Source: Dactylonectria macrodidyma (taxonomy: Eukaryota; Ascomycota; Sordariomycetes; Hypocreales; Nectriaceae). From it: a stretch of 64,000 bases of DNA. The notes under the pieces were generated by a model, which saw nothing but the letters and a program-made list of their open reading frames with translations, was not told the DNA's origin and searched no databases. The DNA is taken from NCBI GenBank assembly GCA_020744425.1, contig JAGMUV010000029.1, positions 310,001-374,000 of the forward strand. Direction: 5' to 3'. The position numbers and the translations under genes are program-made. Shown here in pieces: positions 52,009 to 63,614 of this stretch; the first letter of the stretch is position 1, and every line of letters begins with the position of its first letter.

Positions 52009-54910
52009 CAGGGTAGGGAATCAATCCACGACTTCCACGGTATTGATCAATATATTGACTTCAATCCACATCAACGTCAATCCACGAGACTTGTTGTTAT
52101 GTAATCAATCCATCCACCGTTGGGGTTCGTGGATTGAGATGTGGATTGACGTGGACGCTAGTCAGGGGTATGGGTGACCTAATATATTTCGTTAATATTT
52201 GCTACGTATCTCTGCGCAACCACTAACAGATCTAATCAGGCAATACCTCGGACGTGTTCTGACACGTCGTGACGCGTTATAACGCCTGAGCCCAAAATGT
52301 CTCTTCATTTACTCGATTCATACGATCGGGGAACCTTCAATCTCGAGATGGCGGGCTTCCCTTTTGACCCTAAACTACCAACCAACAACGAGGGGCATGC
52401 AGAGGTCCCTCGGCCTGCTCTGGATCCGGACCCCGAAGTCCGCCAGCCTTCTACTTGGGCACCAACAAGTGATGAGGAGCGGAGGATCTTCCGCGTCTGG
52501 AAGGGATTCACGCTGGCCGAGCGCAGCAAAGATACCCTATCATGGGTGTGGAATTACGGAGTCGAGATTCAATCTAAAACATCCAGACGATGGATCTGTA
52601 TGCCATGTGTGCGCCAGAAGACCCCCACGCCGCAGTCATACGAATCCAAAGGCACCCAAAACGCTGAACTCCACCTCTGGAAAGCTCACGGCTACTGGGA
52701 TCCATCAGGACGACGATCAACACCGTCAGAGAAGAAAGGAGGCAAGAGGGTGCTTGCTTCTATTTCGGACTTTATGAGCCTTAAACGTTCCGATCCTAAG
52801 GATCAAGCGCTGGCCAATAGCTTGATCAAACGCTTCGATCGAGGAGAGTTCCAGAAGCTCATTGTCAACTGGATAGTCGAAAGCCAGCAATCGTTCAAGC
52901 AGGTTGAACACCCCAGATTGCAACAGATTTTCGAATACCTCAATCCGGCAGTCAAGGTTACCAGTGCGCACATTACAGCGAAGACTGTGCACAGACTGGC
53001 GGTGCAACAATTCGAGCGGTATCATAGCACAGTCCAACAAGTCTTGAAGAGGTCGCCGGGTCAGATCCACATTGCCTTTGACGGCGCAAGGACTAGGAAT
53101 CGTCACGCGTTATATGGCGTGACAGCTGTCTTCAGAGACCACGAGAATCAGCTCCAAAAAGTTGTGCTCGGCATTCCGGAGCTGGTAGAGCGACATACTG
53201 GCGAGAACATTGCCGCCGAGATCCTCGAGATCGTCAGGTCGTTTGGCATCGAGGACAAGGTCGGTTACTTCACTCTCGATAACGCAGCAAATAATGAAAC
53301 GGCAATGTTAGAGATTGCAGAAGAGCTGAAGTTCGACCCGATTCAACGACGCGTTCGATGCATAGGACACATCCTTAACCTTGTTGTTAAATCCCTTCTC
53401 TTTGGAAAGGATGTTGATGCGTTTGAGAAATCTATCGTCAAGGGGGAGCCTTTGGCGAGAGCAACCCATGACGATTGGATGCGGAAGGGTCCTGTTGGGA
53501 AAGCACATAACTTCGTCGTTTGGGTCCATCGGTCCGACTTACTGACTCAGTTGCTTCGTCAACTGCAACAAGACTCATTTGCAGCTTCTGGCGATCCTGA
53601 TGGTGGAAAGCGACGGCCAGTTGACGTTGTCCTTGACAACGATACTAGATGGTTATCCCAATACTACATGATAAAACGGATGCTTCGATTGCAGCCCTTC
53701 TACGAAGAATTCATCGCCAAAGCCAAGAGGCTATTCCGAGACGCTCGGAAAGGTGAGGGAGGACAGAAGTTTCCTCCCTGCCTCGAGGAGTCGAGCTTCA
53801 TCAACGAGAGCGATTGGGCGGTGCTGAGGACGTTTGATGAGATCCTCTCCGATTTCCACGTGGTTGTGCAAGTACTTCAGGGAGACGGACAGTCGCGATA
53901 TCGATCGTCTGGAGTTAGAGAAACCTTTGGCTCTATGACTGATGTGCTGGAGGCGTTCGAATTCCTACTTGGGAGGCTCGAGGATGCAAAATCGCATATT
54001 GAGAGGCATCCTGAGCTGGAGCAATTCAGTGTTAATATCAACCTTGGCTGGAAGAAGCTTGATAAGTATTACAACACTTTGAGGGACTCGCCAGTATACT
54101 ACGCCGCTGCCGCCTTGCACCCTAGCCTGCGATGGGACTATTTCGACGAGGTTTGGGGCCAACAGCATCCGGGTTGGGTCGATGAAGCAAAGGATATCGT
54201 GCAACGTCTTTGGGAGACAGAATACAGGGACCTACAGATCACAGTCACGTCTCCTGAAGGTCCGGTTGTGAAGAGGCGAAAGACGACCTTGTCCTCCTTT
54301 GATCGGTATCGTAATCGATACCGTCAAAGCCAACCCTCCGCTACTCAAGCGGATGAATATATCCGCTGGCAGGCTAGTGTGTCTGGGAGCGACAAGGACG
54401 TCGCAGACCCAGTTGAGTATTGGATCCTCAAGAGGTTTGAGTACCCGAGACTATCTCGAATGGCTCTTGATGTTATGACAGTGCCGGCCATGAGCTCGGA
54501 GTGCGAGAGACTGTTCTCTGCCACCGGGTTGATGGTCACGCCCCTCCGAAACCGCTTAGACGCTGGGACGATTGGACTAATCCAAACGCTGCGATCTTGG
54601 TTACGCGCAGGCATTATCGAAGATGTCGATAGCATACTGCTTGACGATACAGCGTTGGAGGAGGCTGTTGGACGGGCTTGTTTGGAGGAGCAGCAGGAGT
54701 GAGGCAATCGAAATTTCGGCGATAGGTTCCCGAATTGCCCGATTAGGAAATCCGAGTTAATGTGACAGGGGTCTTCCACGGGTTCAATATTATGGACATC
54801 AATCCACAGATAGCCTCGTGGACATCAATCCACGAGCACTCTGCTGAGTAAGCCGTCAATTCAATCCACAAAGTCGGATATTGACGTGGATGGATTGATT
54901 CCCTACCCTG
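52009..54910 (+). mobile_element. hAT transposon copy 3, complete
   Basis: Inverted ends CAGGGTAGGGAATCAATCCA at 52009 and the complement ending 54910. Perfect 8-bp duplication GACTGAAC (52001-52008, 54911-54918). Subterminal copies of CAATCCAC / GTGGATTG are scattered within 200 bp of both ends, the likely transposase-binding sites. Size 2,902 bp with one intact gene: a recent and possibly active insertion. Confidence 0.96.
52297..54702 (+). CDS. hAT transposase, intact
   Basis: 801 residues from ATG 52297, no intron. BED zinc finger with C101, C104, H126 and H131 (WICMPC...LHLWKAH). The core has IAFDGARTRNRHALYGV (first acidic residue), GYFTLDNAANNETAM (second), and the RRVRCIGHILNLVVKSLLFG block with the CxxH element. 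The C-terminal dimerisation domain near residues 705-775 reads YPRLSRMALDVMTVPAMSSE then CERLFSATG. No stop, frameshift or bias toward C-to-T change is apparent, unlike the two other hAT copies. Confidence 0.95.
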   Translation: MSLHLLDSYDRGTFNLEMAGFPFDPKLPTNNEGHAEVPRPALDPDPEVRQPSTWAPTSDEERRIFRVWKGFTLAERSKDTLSWVWNYGVEIQSKTSRRWICMPCVRQKTPTPQSYESKGTQNAELHLWKAHGYWDPSGRRSTPSEKKGGKRVLASISDFMSLKRSDPKDQALANSLIKRFDRGEFQKLIVNWIVESQQSFKQVEHPRLQQIFEYLNPAVKVTSAHITAKTVHRLAVQQFERYHSTVQQVLKRSPGQIHIAFDGARTRNRHALYGVTAVFRDHENQLQKVVLGIPELVERHTGENIAAEILEIVRSFGIEDKVGYFTLDNAANNETAMLEIAEELKFDPIQRRVRCIGHILNLVVKSLLFGKDVDAFEKSIVKGEPLARATHDDWMRKGPVGKAHNFVVWVHRSDLLTQLLRQLQQDSFAASGDPDGGKRRPVDVVLDNDTRWLSQYYMIKRMLRLQPFYEEFIAKAKRLFRDARKGEGGQKFPPCLEESSFINESDWAVLRTFDEILSDFHVVVQVLQGDGQSRYRSSGVRETFGSMTDVLEAFEFLLGRLEDAKSHIERHPELEQFSVNINLGWKKLDKYYNTLRDSPVYYAAAALHPSLRWDYFDEVWGQQHPGWVDEAKDIVQRLWETEYRDLQITVTSPEGPVVKRRKTTLSSFDRYRNRYRQSQPSATQADEYIRWQASVSGSDKDVADPVEYWILKRFEYPRLSRMALDVMTVPAMSSECERLFSATGLMVTPLRNRLDAGTIGLIQTLRSWLRAGIIEDVDSILLDDTALEEAVGRACLEEQQE

Positions 54911-54918
54911 GACTGAAC

Positions 54919-55036
54919 GGCAAAGGACTCTTCTAGGAAACTTCTCCAAGGCTCTCATCTTCTCGCCTCACGGTTCTATCTATGCTCGATTGAACGCTGA
55001 TGTTCGTGTCCAAAGTTCGACTGCGTCAGGAGAAAT
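54919..55036. other. Short spacer
   Basis: Between the hAT duplication and the dioxygenase stop codon; nothing recognised. Confidence 0.4.
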
Positions 55037-56288
55037 TTAGGCCTTGCACCTGCTGCCCTTCGTGGTGGTAGCCGCGGCAGAGGCGGAGGCACTATCAGGC
55101 AGGTTGGTGGAGGGAGTTCCGGTGGGGGCGCTGCCGCTGCTGGGAGTGCCAGTGGAGTCACCGCCGCTGTCCATGCCAGAACCAGAGTTCTCGTACGCGA
55201 CTCCACCGTCGGCGTAGAGGTAGGCAGCGGGGGTGATGGCCTGGGACAGAGTAGAGTTGATTCCGAACGCCAACCAAGCGAACAGACCGTCGGACAGGCT
55301 GTCTCCGAGCATGGTGTACTCCATAACAGGGTCAACTCCCTCAGTGACAACCTCCTCGCTCAGGATGGAGTCATCGGCGTTGGTGGTGAGGTCCTGGGTG
55401 TTGGTGTTGTAGGGGGCGAGAAGCTCGACCTCGGTGATCAGGTCCTGGTCGAAGAAGACCTGGCCGACGTGGCTGGCATAGTTCTCGCTGCCCAGGGTCT
55501 GGTTGGCGAGCAGGGTGGCGTTAGTGTGGACCATGACATGAATGTGAGTGGCGCGGCTAGTGTAGTGACCGGGGAAGATGGACTCGAACTGGGCAACACC
55601 ATCTTCATCAGTCAGTTGAATACCACGCAGCCAGGTGTTGTCAATATTAGTCTCATCAGAGCTATCTCCGTTACCACTAGAAACAATACCAGAATAGACA
55701 CCGGTAGAGTTGCAGTGCCATATCTCAAGGTAGACATCGGGGACGGGCTCGCAAGTATTGACATCAATGACCTGATAGTCAAGAATGATGTCTAAACCCT
55801 CTTGCTCTTCAACGAGGTCCTCTCGGACATACTCGCCAGCAACATCTGAAAGGAAGTGTAAGTATAAATTATCAATAACTTTATGAGTGTGAACTTACAG
55901 TAAGGTCCCTGGGTAACCTCAGGGGTAAGGATACAGGAGTTATATCCGGAGAAGAGAGTGGCAGCATCAGTATGACGGTATCAGTATTGACGGTATATCC
56001 CTGATCGGTCTCGTTGTGGGAAGTAGCCAAGACGGTATCAAGGTCACGCTTCTTCAGGCCGCGCTTCTTACGAGCCTTCTCGACCTGAGCAGAGCGGCGG
56101 GCGATGTTTCGGGCCTCGATACCGCGAGCCTTGAGCTGGTCGGCGCAGTGGGTGAGGGAAGTACGCTTGACGGACTGGAGGAAGTCTCGGCGCTCAGCGG
56201 CCTCTTCAGCGATGTTGTGGCCGGGGTGAGCAATGGCAACTCTGCCCAGGAGAGCGAGTCCAGCGATGGCGTTGTTGGTGAAACGCAT
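55037..56288 (-). pseudogene. Intradiol ring-cleavage dioxygenase-like secreted protein with a frameshifting duplication
   Basis: Fungal extracellular intradiol dioxygenase-like protein (Fe(III) enzymes that open catechol rings). ATG 56288 starts a signal peptide (AIAGLALLGRVAIAHPGH), then a basic helical region with KKRGLKKRDLD. Exon 2 follows an intron at 55846-55898 (53 nt). Metal-site pattern: TQGPYY-VAGEY (tyrosine), EIWHCN, PGHYTSRATHIHVMVH (tyrosine and two histidines). The C-terminus is a Ser/Gly/Thr-rich tail. At 55965-55993 a 15-nt segment coding TVNTD is repeated with one base missing, which shifts the frame before DAATLFSGYN. One copy alone reads through correctly. It may be a true mutation, an allele or an assembly slip. 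Confidence 0.82.
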
Positions 56289-58141
56289 GTTGACTGGGAG
56301 AAGAAAATTAAGGATTTTATAAGAGACTTTGAGAGGCTGGAGGCAAGGCTGTGAACAAGTGGGATGATAGTGCTGAGATCTGCAGTAGATGTTTGGATGT
56401 GTGAGTGAGTTTAGGCTGATTGTGATGAGAAGGTGTTGTAAGAGGTATTACCTCCTATATTATATATTTTAAAATCAAGTGGTCGGTATCTGACCGCATA
56501 CGGGGACTCTAATCACATCCTCCCATGTATCGAAGCTGGGGGCTCGACGTCAAAGCTGCCTTGGCCTTGACAATGCCGGGGGTTCAATTACGCTTTTCCC
56601 ACAGGCTGCGTAATCGTCCTCCCTATTCTCGTTTCTTCTCAACGCCGCCGGCTCAGACAGTTGGTGGGGATCCCCACTGGTACGAAATGCGCTCGGAGCA
56701 GGCGCAGGACTGGTACTCTTGCGCCGAAGATGACGCAGTTCTGATTGAGAGGCGTTGGGCCTATCAAAGGGCGCGCAAAACAAAGCAAGCGGGCTAATCC
56801 TTCACATTCAGAAACCTTAAAATCAAATACCGACGTCAAGTAGCCGGCAATTGGTCAATGGCGATGGGAGACAGATCATGGGTCGGCTGGGACGCGCAAG
56901 CCTCGTCTGGCAGAGAGCTAACTGAGGCGGCGCACGGAGCGTCTCCCACCTCCCGAGATGTGGCTTTGCCTTGACGCGACAGCTTTGGCAGGTCATAGAC
57001 GAGGCAAAATGATGCCGAAATACAGCCTAGGCTGAATGGACGCAAGATTGTCGTATAATGTCGATGTCATGCCGACAACCCGTTATCTCATTAGCCTCGG
57101 AAAATTGGCACCGCATGTGAATGTTGCTCTGCCGCGCACGAGGGCGACTGAGGCGGCGTTGTGTTCTTCTCCAACTCCTTTGCCAGGGTTCATCCAGACT
57201 TTTTCTGCGTCTTCAGGATCCCTTCGGTTGGGCCGAGGCACGAGGGGGACGGCTTTGACAGCCCAGCCCGCATCCCTGCAAATTGGTCTGTGTCCATCAT
57301 GGCCAATCTATCAGAGGACAGAATCTGGCTGTTCCTAGGAAACTTGCTGTCTTGAACATTCCCTTCGACTATAGGCCATAGCAACACAACAGGTCACCAC
57401 ACTCCCATGTGAGTAATTGAGTTATACCTGCCAATCCGTGCCTTCCCCTTGGCCGCCCCCGCCCCCCTTCTTCCCCCACATCTGACGGCATCTATGATAG
57501 TACCCAGTGGCCACTAAGAATAGCAGACTCAATGATCATTTCAAACCAGTGACCAGCTTCTCTGAGACTGGGGATGCTTGTTTGGACTGGTTTCTTCGAC
57601 TAAAGACCTCGGAAGGGGGGGGGGATTCCCACCATGCTCTTAACCTGTGTAGTGTCTGCATTGTTTTGCTCAGGTCTCAACCCCTTCATCAACCACACCT
57701 TGACTATAAATGCCAAGTTCTCTACGACACCCTGCAGGCTTGGCCACGCCTCGTCGACTGATGCTCCGGAGATCTTTCTCTTCGTCACCACCGGAGCGTT
57801 TGTGTCCTTAGCAAGAGAATGATGTCTTGACTGTTGTGTAGGCCTCAGTCATGAACTTGAGTGATCCTGGTTGGGAAATATCAGGCGTGAGAGCCATTCT
57901 GGACTGCAATTCGTGCGCTACGCCGGGGCAGGAGTCTGCATCTACCCACTTCTATCCACAACCACCTCAACATTGATAGAATAGGTGACTTACTAAGCCG
58001 ACCTGAAGTTGAATTGATAGAAATAAACCCTATCTATCAACATAGATGCCATCTACGGTGGTACAAAACGCCTCAAACGCCACAACGGATCAAGGATATC
58101 CCGCCATCATCAGACCATCCACCCCCATCTCCCTCATCAAC
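56289..58141. other. Intergenic, nothing convincing
   Basis: The first 150 bp are the presumed promoter of the dioxygenase gene. Open frames of 60-100 codons (for example 56525-56797, plus) resemble no family I know. G-run at about 57617-57625. Confidence 0.4.
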
Positions 58142-58400
58142 CTACTGGCCCAGTTCATCCTCAAGCGCCTCGATCTCTGTACTCCTAAGGGCGATCCCAT
58201 CGTAGTCTTCCATCAAGCCGGCCTTAATCCATGATCTGATCGTCTGAGCGCCAGAGATCACATCTGTTCTAAGTCGTGTCCGCCGGATTGTGACCATAGA
58301 GCCAGCAGTTGAGAAGGTCCTCTCACACTCAGCGGCCAATTGAGGCACGTTAAATACGTATGAGAATGCCTGAGAATCCCTCTGAACGCAATTCGGTGGC
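58142..58400 (-). pseudogene. hAT transposase C-terminal fragment
   Basis: Reads FSYVFNVPQLAAECERTFST then AGSMVTIRRTRLRTD, QTIRSWIKAG and a stop. This is the hAT dimerisation domain end, comparable with residues 715-790 of the intact hAT at 52297. The frame is lost to the right; no termini were found. Confidence 0.72.
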
Positions 58401-60014
58401 CAGAGAGCGATCCTCACGTATCTGTATGGCACATACATGCCTGTGAGAGCGTAGTGGGCCCGCTGCTTCATCCGGAAGTACCGCAACTTCGGCATTACCT
58501 ACAGCAGTTAAAGCTGCTACACGGGCTCGATGCAAATGTAGCAAATGCCATACGGTTGGCCATATTATGATCTCAAAGGCATGCCCTTTGAGGTACTTAG
58601 AATTACTCTAGCAATCGGATTTTGCTTTGGAGCCAGACTCACGATCTACTGCATCATTGGGTTCAACCCCAAGGCGGCGTTCTGTGTACCCCGCTCCAGT
58701 GGGAAGAGGAATTGCTTAAGCGCACGCTCCTGCGCCCGCCTGACATCCCTACGCTGGCGAAATAGCTTCACATGCTCTGAATCTGATCCGTAGCGCCACG
58801 TAGTAAAGGTGCATATGAGGCGAAGATGATACAGCAAAGACGTTGTACGCAGCACCAGGTTCGGATTCCACGGGGTCGCCATCAGGCTCGGCATGTTTGT
58901 TTAGCGGACCACGACGCTTCATTTCGGGCAGTTGAAGGTTCAGTCGACGCTAAGTTCGTGACAGGGGATGTGGAGTCGCCACACTTGACCTTGAGCATGC
59001 CGCACATGTCACAGGCACGTCAACTTGTGATTGTCTCACGCCTCCGGGTCCGAGGGTTTGGGATGAAATGAGCCGTCATATTGGCGAGTAACAGAGGAGG
59101 CAGTCCACCTTGGATTGGCGACTGGCCAAAGGCCTGTACCGCGGCGATGGTGGCAGCAGCATTGCTGGTGGCTTGCAGGATCTCGAGGGCGGAGGCGAGT
59201 CAGGCATGTCGGAGTTTCAGCCCCAGGCTTCAATATCGGCGCATCCCTGGATATTGCCTTGTGTTGAATCAAGGTGAGGCAGATGAGCCTATGTAGAATG
59301 TTGGTGTGATCAGCAAGTCCACTAAGCCATTTCGCAGCCCAACACAATGACAGGTGCCATCACCGAAGCGTACAGTAGCGACTACTTTTTACTTTCACAT
59401 ACCATGCTCACTCTTATCGCCGAAGCCTGGACTTGACGTATTCGATTATAACTGGCTGGCTGATGCGCGTCCTAACCACCAATTCCAGCATCGACAGAGA
59501 GGCAAAAGCAGCGTCACGCCGCACATTAGGCCTTCTCGACACCAAGCACACCACTGTCCCTAGAGCACACCACTGCCCCTAGAGCACACCACCTCCGGAT
59601 CCTGATCCTCAACAAAACCTGACCTCAAGTCGGATCAGACCGTTGTCGGACTTGTCTAAGGTTGCAACGATAGCGCCCGCCTAACAATCGCATTCCGTTT
59701 TATTGGCAAGCTGACTCGCACAAGTGCGGAGGATATGCCGGGGCCTCGATGTTCCGTCCACTCGGAACACTTCCATCTCATAAGTGTGGCAGACGCCACA
59801 CACAATGCTCGAAACTCTAACTTTGCTTTTGTATGTGCGCCGGATATTGTTTTTCAGAGCTATTTCAGCGTTGCCCCTGATGGCCGAAGCTGTTGAACCG
59901 TCGACGATGCCTTTCAACCGATATTACAACTAAACAACAAAGCCCGCAAGCAGCTGATCACTCTCTGCCCTCTCAGTCATCACAACCCTCTGGAGCGGTG
60001 GTTGGTCGCCTCCA
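58401..60014. other. Gene-free stretch with a short tandem repeat
   Basis: No gene supported. Around 59545-59595 a CACACCACTGYCCCTAGAG unit is repeated about two and a half times. A minus-strand frame (58894-58646) is unrecognised and may be decayed transposon sequence. Confidence 0.4.
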
Positions 60015-61522
60015 ATGTTCGAGATGAAAGCTTTTAGGCTACTTTTCCTGTGGGTTTGCTTCTCGGCACTCCCACAGATGACATTTTCATCATCTGTGGC
60101 TTCTAAGATGCCCGATTGCGCGGTAAGGTGCTAAGTCTATGGTACTAAACTCTTCTAACCTTGTTAAACTTTTCTACTTCTCTAGTCTAAGTGCCTTGGT
60201 ACTGCCATCGCCGATTCGGCATGCACGAGCACGAACCAAACTTGTCTCTGTTCCAACGAGGCTTTCAAAATGGAGGCAACCAGCTGCATTATGAAGAGCT
60301 GTTCTGCCAAAGAATCTCTCGGTATTTCACCAAAAGTATTTCATCTTATGTGCACTGATGTCCCCCAAGTTGCCAAAAATTTAACCATGACCGACTGCGG
60401 TGCTCCCGTTCGCGACAGGTCTCGGGGATGTGTTATAGAGACCATCACGCTTACGATTATCTCTACGCTTTTAATTATCCAGAGGTTCTCTTTCAGAATC
60501 TTCTGGAACACCCCGATCTGGTTCGATGACTGGTTAATCCTTTTCTGCTACCTGATATCCTTTGCAACCATGTTCCTTGTAGTCTATGGCATCGTAGGCC
60601 ATGGACTCGGCCGAGATGTATGGACCCTATCTCCATCTGATATTACTGAATTTGGCAAATATCTCTATGCCTTAAGCGTTGTCTATATTACTGCGATTAC
60701 GATGCTTAAGCTTTCACTGCTTTTCTTCTACCTCCGCATATTCCCGACTACGCTAGTCCGCAGGATCCTATGGGGTACTATTATCTTCAACGCCATATCA
60801 GGTGTTTTGTTTTGTTTTGTTCTTTCTTTCCAATGTCTACCTATCAGCTACTACTGGACTAGGTGGGATGGTGAGCATCAAGGGCATTGTGCTAACATAA
60901 ATGCTATATCTTGGAGTTATTCAATTTTGAGTATTTCCATTGATATCTGGATGCTGATAATCCCTTTATCACAATTACCTTCCTTGAACTTAAACTGGAA
61001 AAAGAAAGTTGGGGCTGGTATTATGTTTTGTGTTGGGACCTTGTAAGTTTCCCCTCTTTAGTAAGAGCAATCTAACCTGGTCTTAGTGTCACAATTATTA
61101 GCATTCTTCGACTCCGATCTATTATTAAATTTTCACTGCCTAACCAAAACCCTACCTGGAACTTTGTTGGCATAACTACATGGTCTATTCTTGAGGCAAA
61201 CGTTGGAATTATCTGCGCTTGTCTGCCATCCCTCAGGTTACACCTCGCCCGAATATTGCCCAATATTTTGGGTACTTCTCAGCAACACTCCTCCAGTCAT
61301 ACCGGAAGAAACGAAACTGGGTTGTCAAGCAACATGGATAGGGTTTTGGGAACACACACGCGCTCAGCCACAGTTGTTGGCATGTCTCGACAGCGCAGTG
61401 AGACCGAAGGAATCGCCTGTCAGAGGGTGTATGCTTCTGAGTTCGGGGATAACGATGAGACACATTTGGTCTCGATGAGGGACCTTGACCAGAGGAGCTC
61501 AAGGTCTGACATATCATTGTGA
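60015..61522 (+). CDS. Pth11-type G-protein-coupled receptor with CFEM domain
   Basis: Cell-surface receptor of the Pth11 class. Exons 60015-60122, 60186-61042 and 61087-61522 join in phase to 466 residues; introns are 63 and 44 nt. Signal peptide (AFRLLFLWVCFSALPQMTFS), then the extracellular CFEM domain with its cysteines (PDCASKCLGTAIADSACTST, QTCLCSN, SCIMKSC, later MCTDVPQ, about residues 34-95). Seven helices follow from ETITLTIISTLLIIQRFSFR to ILEANVGIICACLPSLR, including WFDDWLILFCYLISF and KLSLLFFYLRIF. The cytoplasmic tail is serine-rich. In Magnaporthe the founding member senses host surfaces; the ligand here is unknown. The 44-nt intron is short but has CTAAC and TTAG. Confidence 0.9.
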
Positions 61523-62000
61523 CTTATCATCTCAACTGGCTTAGTAGTCACATCCAGCAGACCAAAGGTCATTGCATTGATCAGACCGGAAGGAATATCT
61601 TCTAGCTAGCCGGACCATATGTTTAGACCGGAGGCCCGAAAGTGCGAACTTCTAGTTGGAGCTTGGTGTCATTTATGTCTAACCCAAGAGCCTACAGCAC
61701 GGTAGCCCTAGAAACCCAATTCATTTTATTTGTAAGAAACCGACCCATAGTCCCTCGCTATGTAGAAATATCAGCTGCTTCATCTATGCGATTCAGGTTC
61801 ATGAGAAAGCGTTATAGTAAAGGGGTCGATGCAGCGAGACCGTGAGGTTAAATAACCTGTGAGTAGAGGTATTACAGCTGCATGGAGTAGGAAAGAGAGA
61901 CAGAATTCGGTGGGGCTCGGAAGGCTAATAATTGGTCCTTTGCCTGATCGTATACAGCGCTGTCCCAGGTTTTCTGGTCGTGGCCCTGCGTGCGACTTCA
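61523..62000. other. Intergenic between convergent genes
   Basis: 3' flanks of the receptor and of the minus-strand gene ending at 62001; nothing recognised. Confidence 0.4.
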
Positions 62001-62829
62001 TCAGTCGCACTTGCGATTGGCATCTGGGCACATGTATTCTGTCCACTCTTGAAATGACTTCCAGATCCACTGTTCGTATTCATCAACCTCCTCTTCTACA
62101 CTGTTCGGCAACCTGTCTTTCGAACCAAGGACGTAATGGCACACAGAGTTGGACGAGGACAGAAATGCTGCGTCATGTCCGTCACGGCTTCGCCTTGGCT
62201 CTGAACTACCGTAGAAGTGCTCACAAAGCTGTTCGCGTTCGTTGTCAGTCCCGCCGATAAAATGAAGTATCTCTGTTTCGGCATGCCGCACAGCATTCCC
62301 AGTGTCTAGTTCTTTGGTGGCGACATTTTTGCAGTACAGGGGTTGAAGTTGTTCGTGTGCGGGCTGCGGTGGCTGTGACTTGCGCTTTCGGCTCTCCCAA
62401 ATGTCAGGGCAGTCTTTTCTTGTCGGCGAGTTTGGTAATGTGCCTAACAGCAAGCTTTCGTCCAATAGCCACGGTCGATGCGTAGATACGTTGTCGAGAG
62501 TATCTCGTGACATTTCATGATGTAGCATGCAAGAGCTGGCCAGTGGAAAGACCCCGAGGCAAGAGCACCTGCTATCCAATGGTCTTGCGTCTAGATGTTC
62601 CCTGCCTGGTGGAGGTAGGTTTCGCTTCACATCTCGGTCTTTCCATGACCGCGTATGAACGATGGGGATGACCCCCAGGAATTTTGGCATAGCGAAACAA
62701 TCTGTCCAGGAACAATAAAAGGGTATTAGTTGCAAGAACAGGTGAATGTCCCGAAACAAGACGATCTGTCTGTTGAGACCTACCTGGTGGAACAAAATAC
62801 GTGTTTGATTGCTTCCCAGCCACAAACAT
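62001..62829 (-). CDS. Hypothetical protein, two exons
   Basis: Not recognised. ATG 62829 (MFVAGKQSNTYFVPP), intron 62702-62783 (GTAGGT...CTAATA...GACAG), second exon 62701-62001. The exons join in phase to 248 residues ending ...DANRKCD. The protein is polar, with a basic stretch (WESRKRKSQPPQPAHEQ) and an acidic segment near the end (NSVEEEVDEYEQW). No signal peptide or membrane helix. The support is the long open frame plus a phase-keeping intron. It could still be chance or a decayed gene. Confidence 0.45.
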
Positions 62830-63614
62830 GTATTGACTCGCGTCAGAATACGACTCGCTGGGTCACGGCTTTGCTCGGACCAAGAATCTGGCCGAGTTGG
62901 ACTGTGCCCGCTCTTTGGTTGGCTCAGATGTGACTGCAGCCCGGGTTGGGGTTCCTCGATGACGCCGTTGAACCCCTACCACGGACTTTACAAGGTTACA
63001 AAACTCCGGTTCCGTTCTAATGACATTTGCTGCGGAACTACGGAGGAAGAGCTCAAAAGTCCTTGCCGTGGGCTAATTACGCCACATCCAGCAATCCCTG
63101 TTAGTTACTTAGGATACATCACACTCCATCTGCTCCAGAAGGCCTTCGCCTAACACGCCTATAACTTCAGAGGGCGTAGGCGAGGCTTGCTGGTTAGTCG
63201 CTCACTAGAATCTGCTGTGGCCTGCTAGCGTTTAGCAGTGCTAGATTGGATTGAAGTACTTCTTGTATTTAGCCCAGTTTTGGGGACGTTTTTGCTTTTT
63301 CTTGATTTTAGCGCGGCAAGGACTTTTGGGCTCTTCCTCCGTATCAGTCCAGCTTTATGTAATTGGTGCCCTCTCGGAGGTAGCTGACGCAAATGCGGTG
63401 GGGAACCCCAGACATTACCTCGGCCCTCATCCCTAATAATTAAGACCGCTAGTAACAGTACGAGAACCCTAGTTCCTTTCCTGACTATTTGTCACAAATT
63501 CGGGTGTCTGGTAAAGATCCTCAACTCATCATCGCCCAAGATGTCAAAGTCTTGTCTCCATCTGCTCCTCAATCATGGTAGCCTGTATGGCTATGCTGGT
63601 GGCCTACATCTATG
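62830..63614. other. Intergenic before the last hAT element
   Basis: No gene or repeat recognised in about 785 bp. Confidence 0.4.

Noticed and set aside
55469..55795. 108-codon plus-strand open frame
   Set aside because: Antisense to dioxygenase exon 2, which carries the metal-binding motifs.
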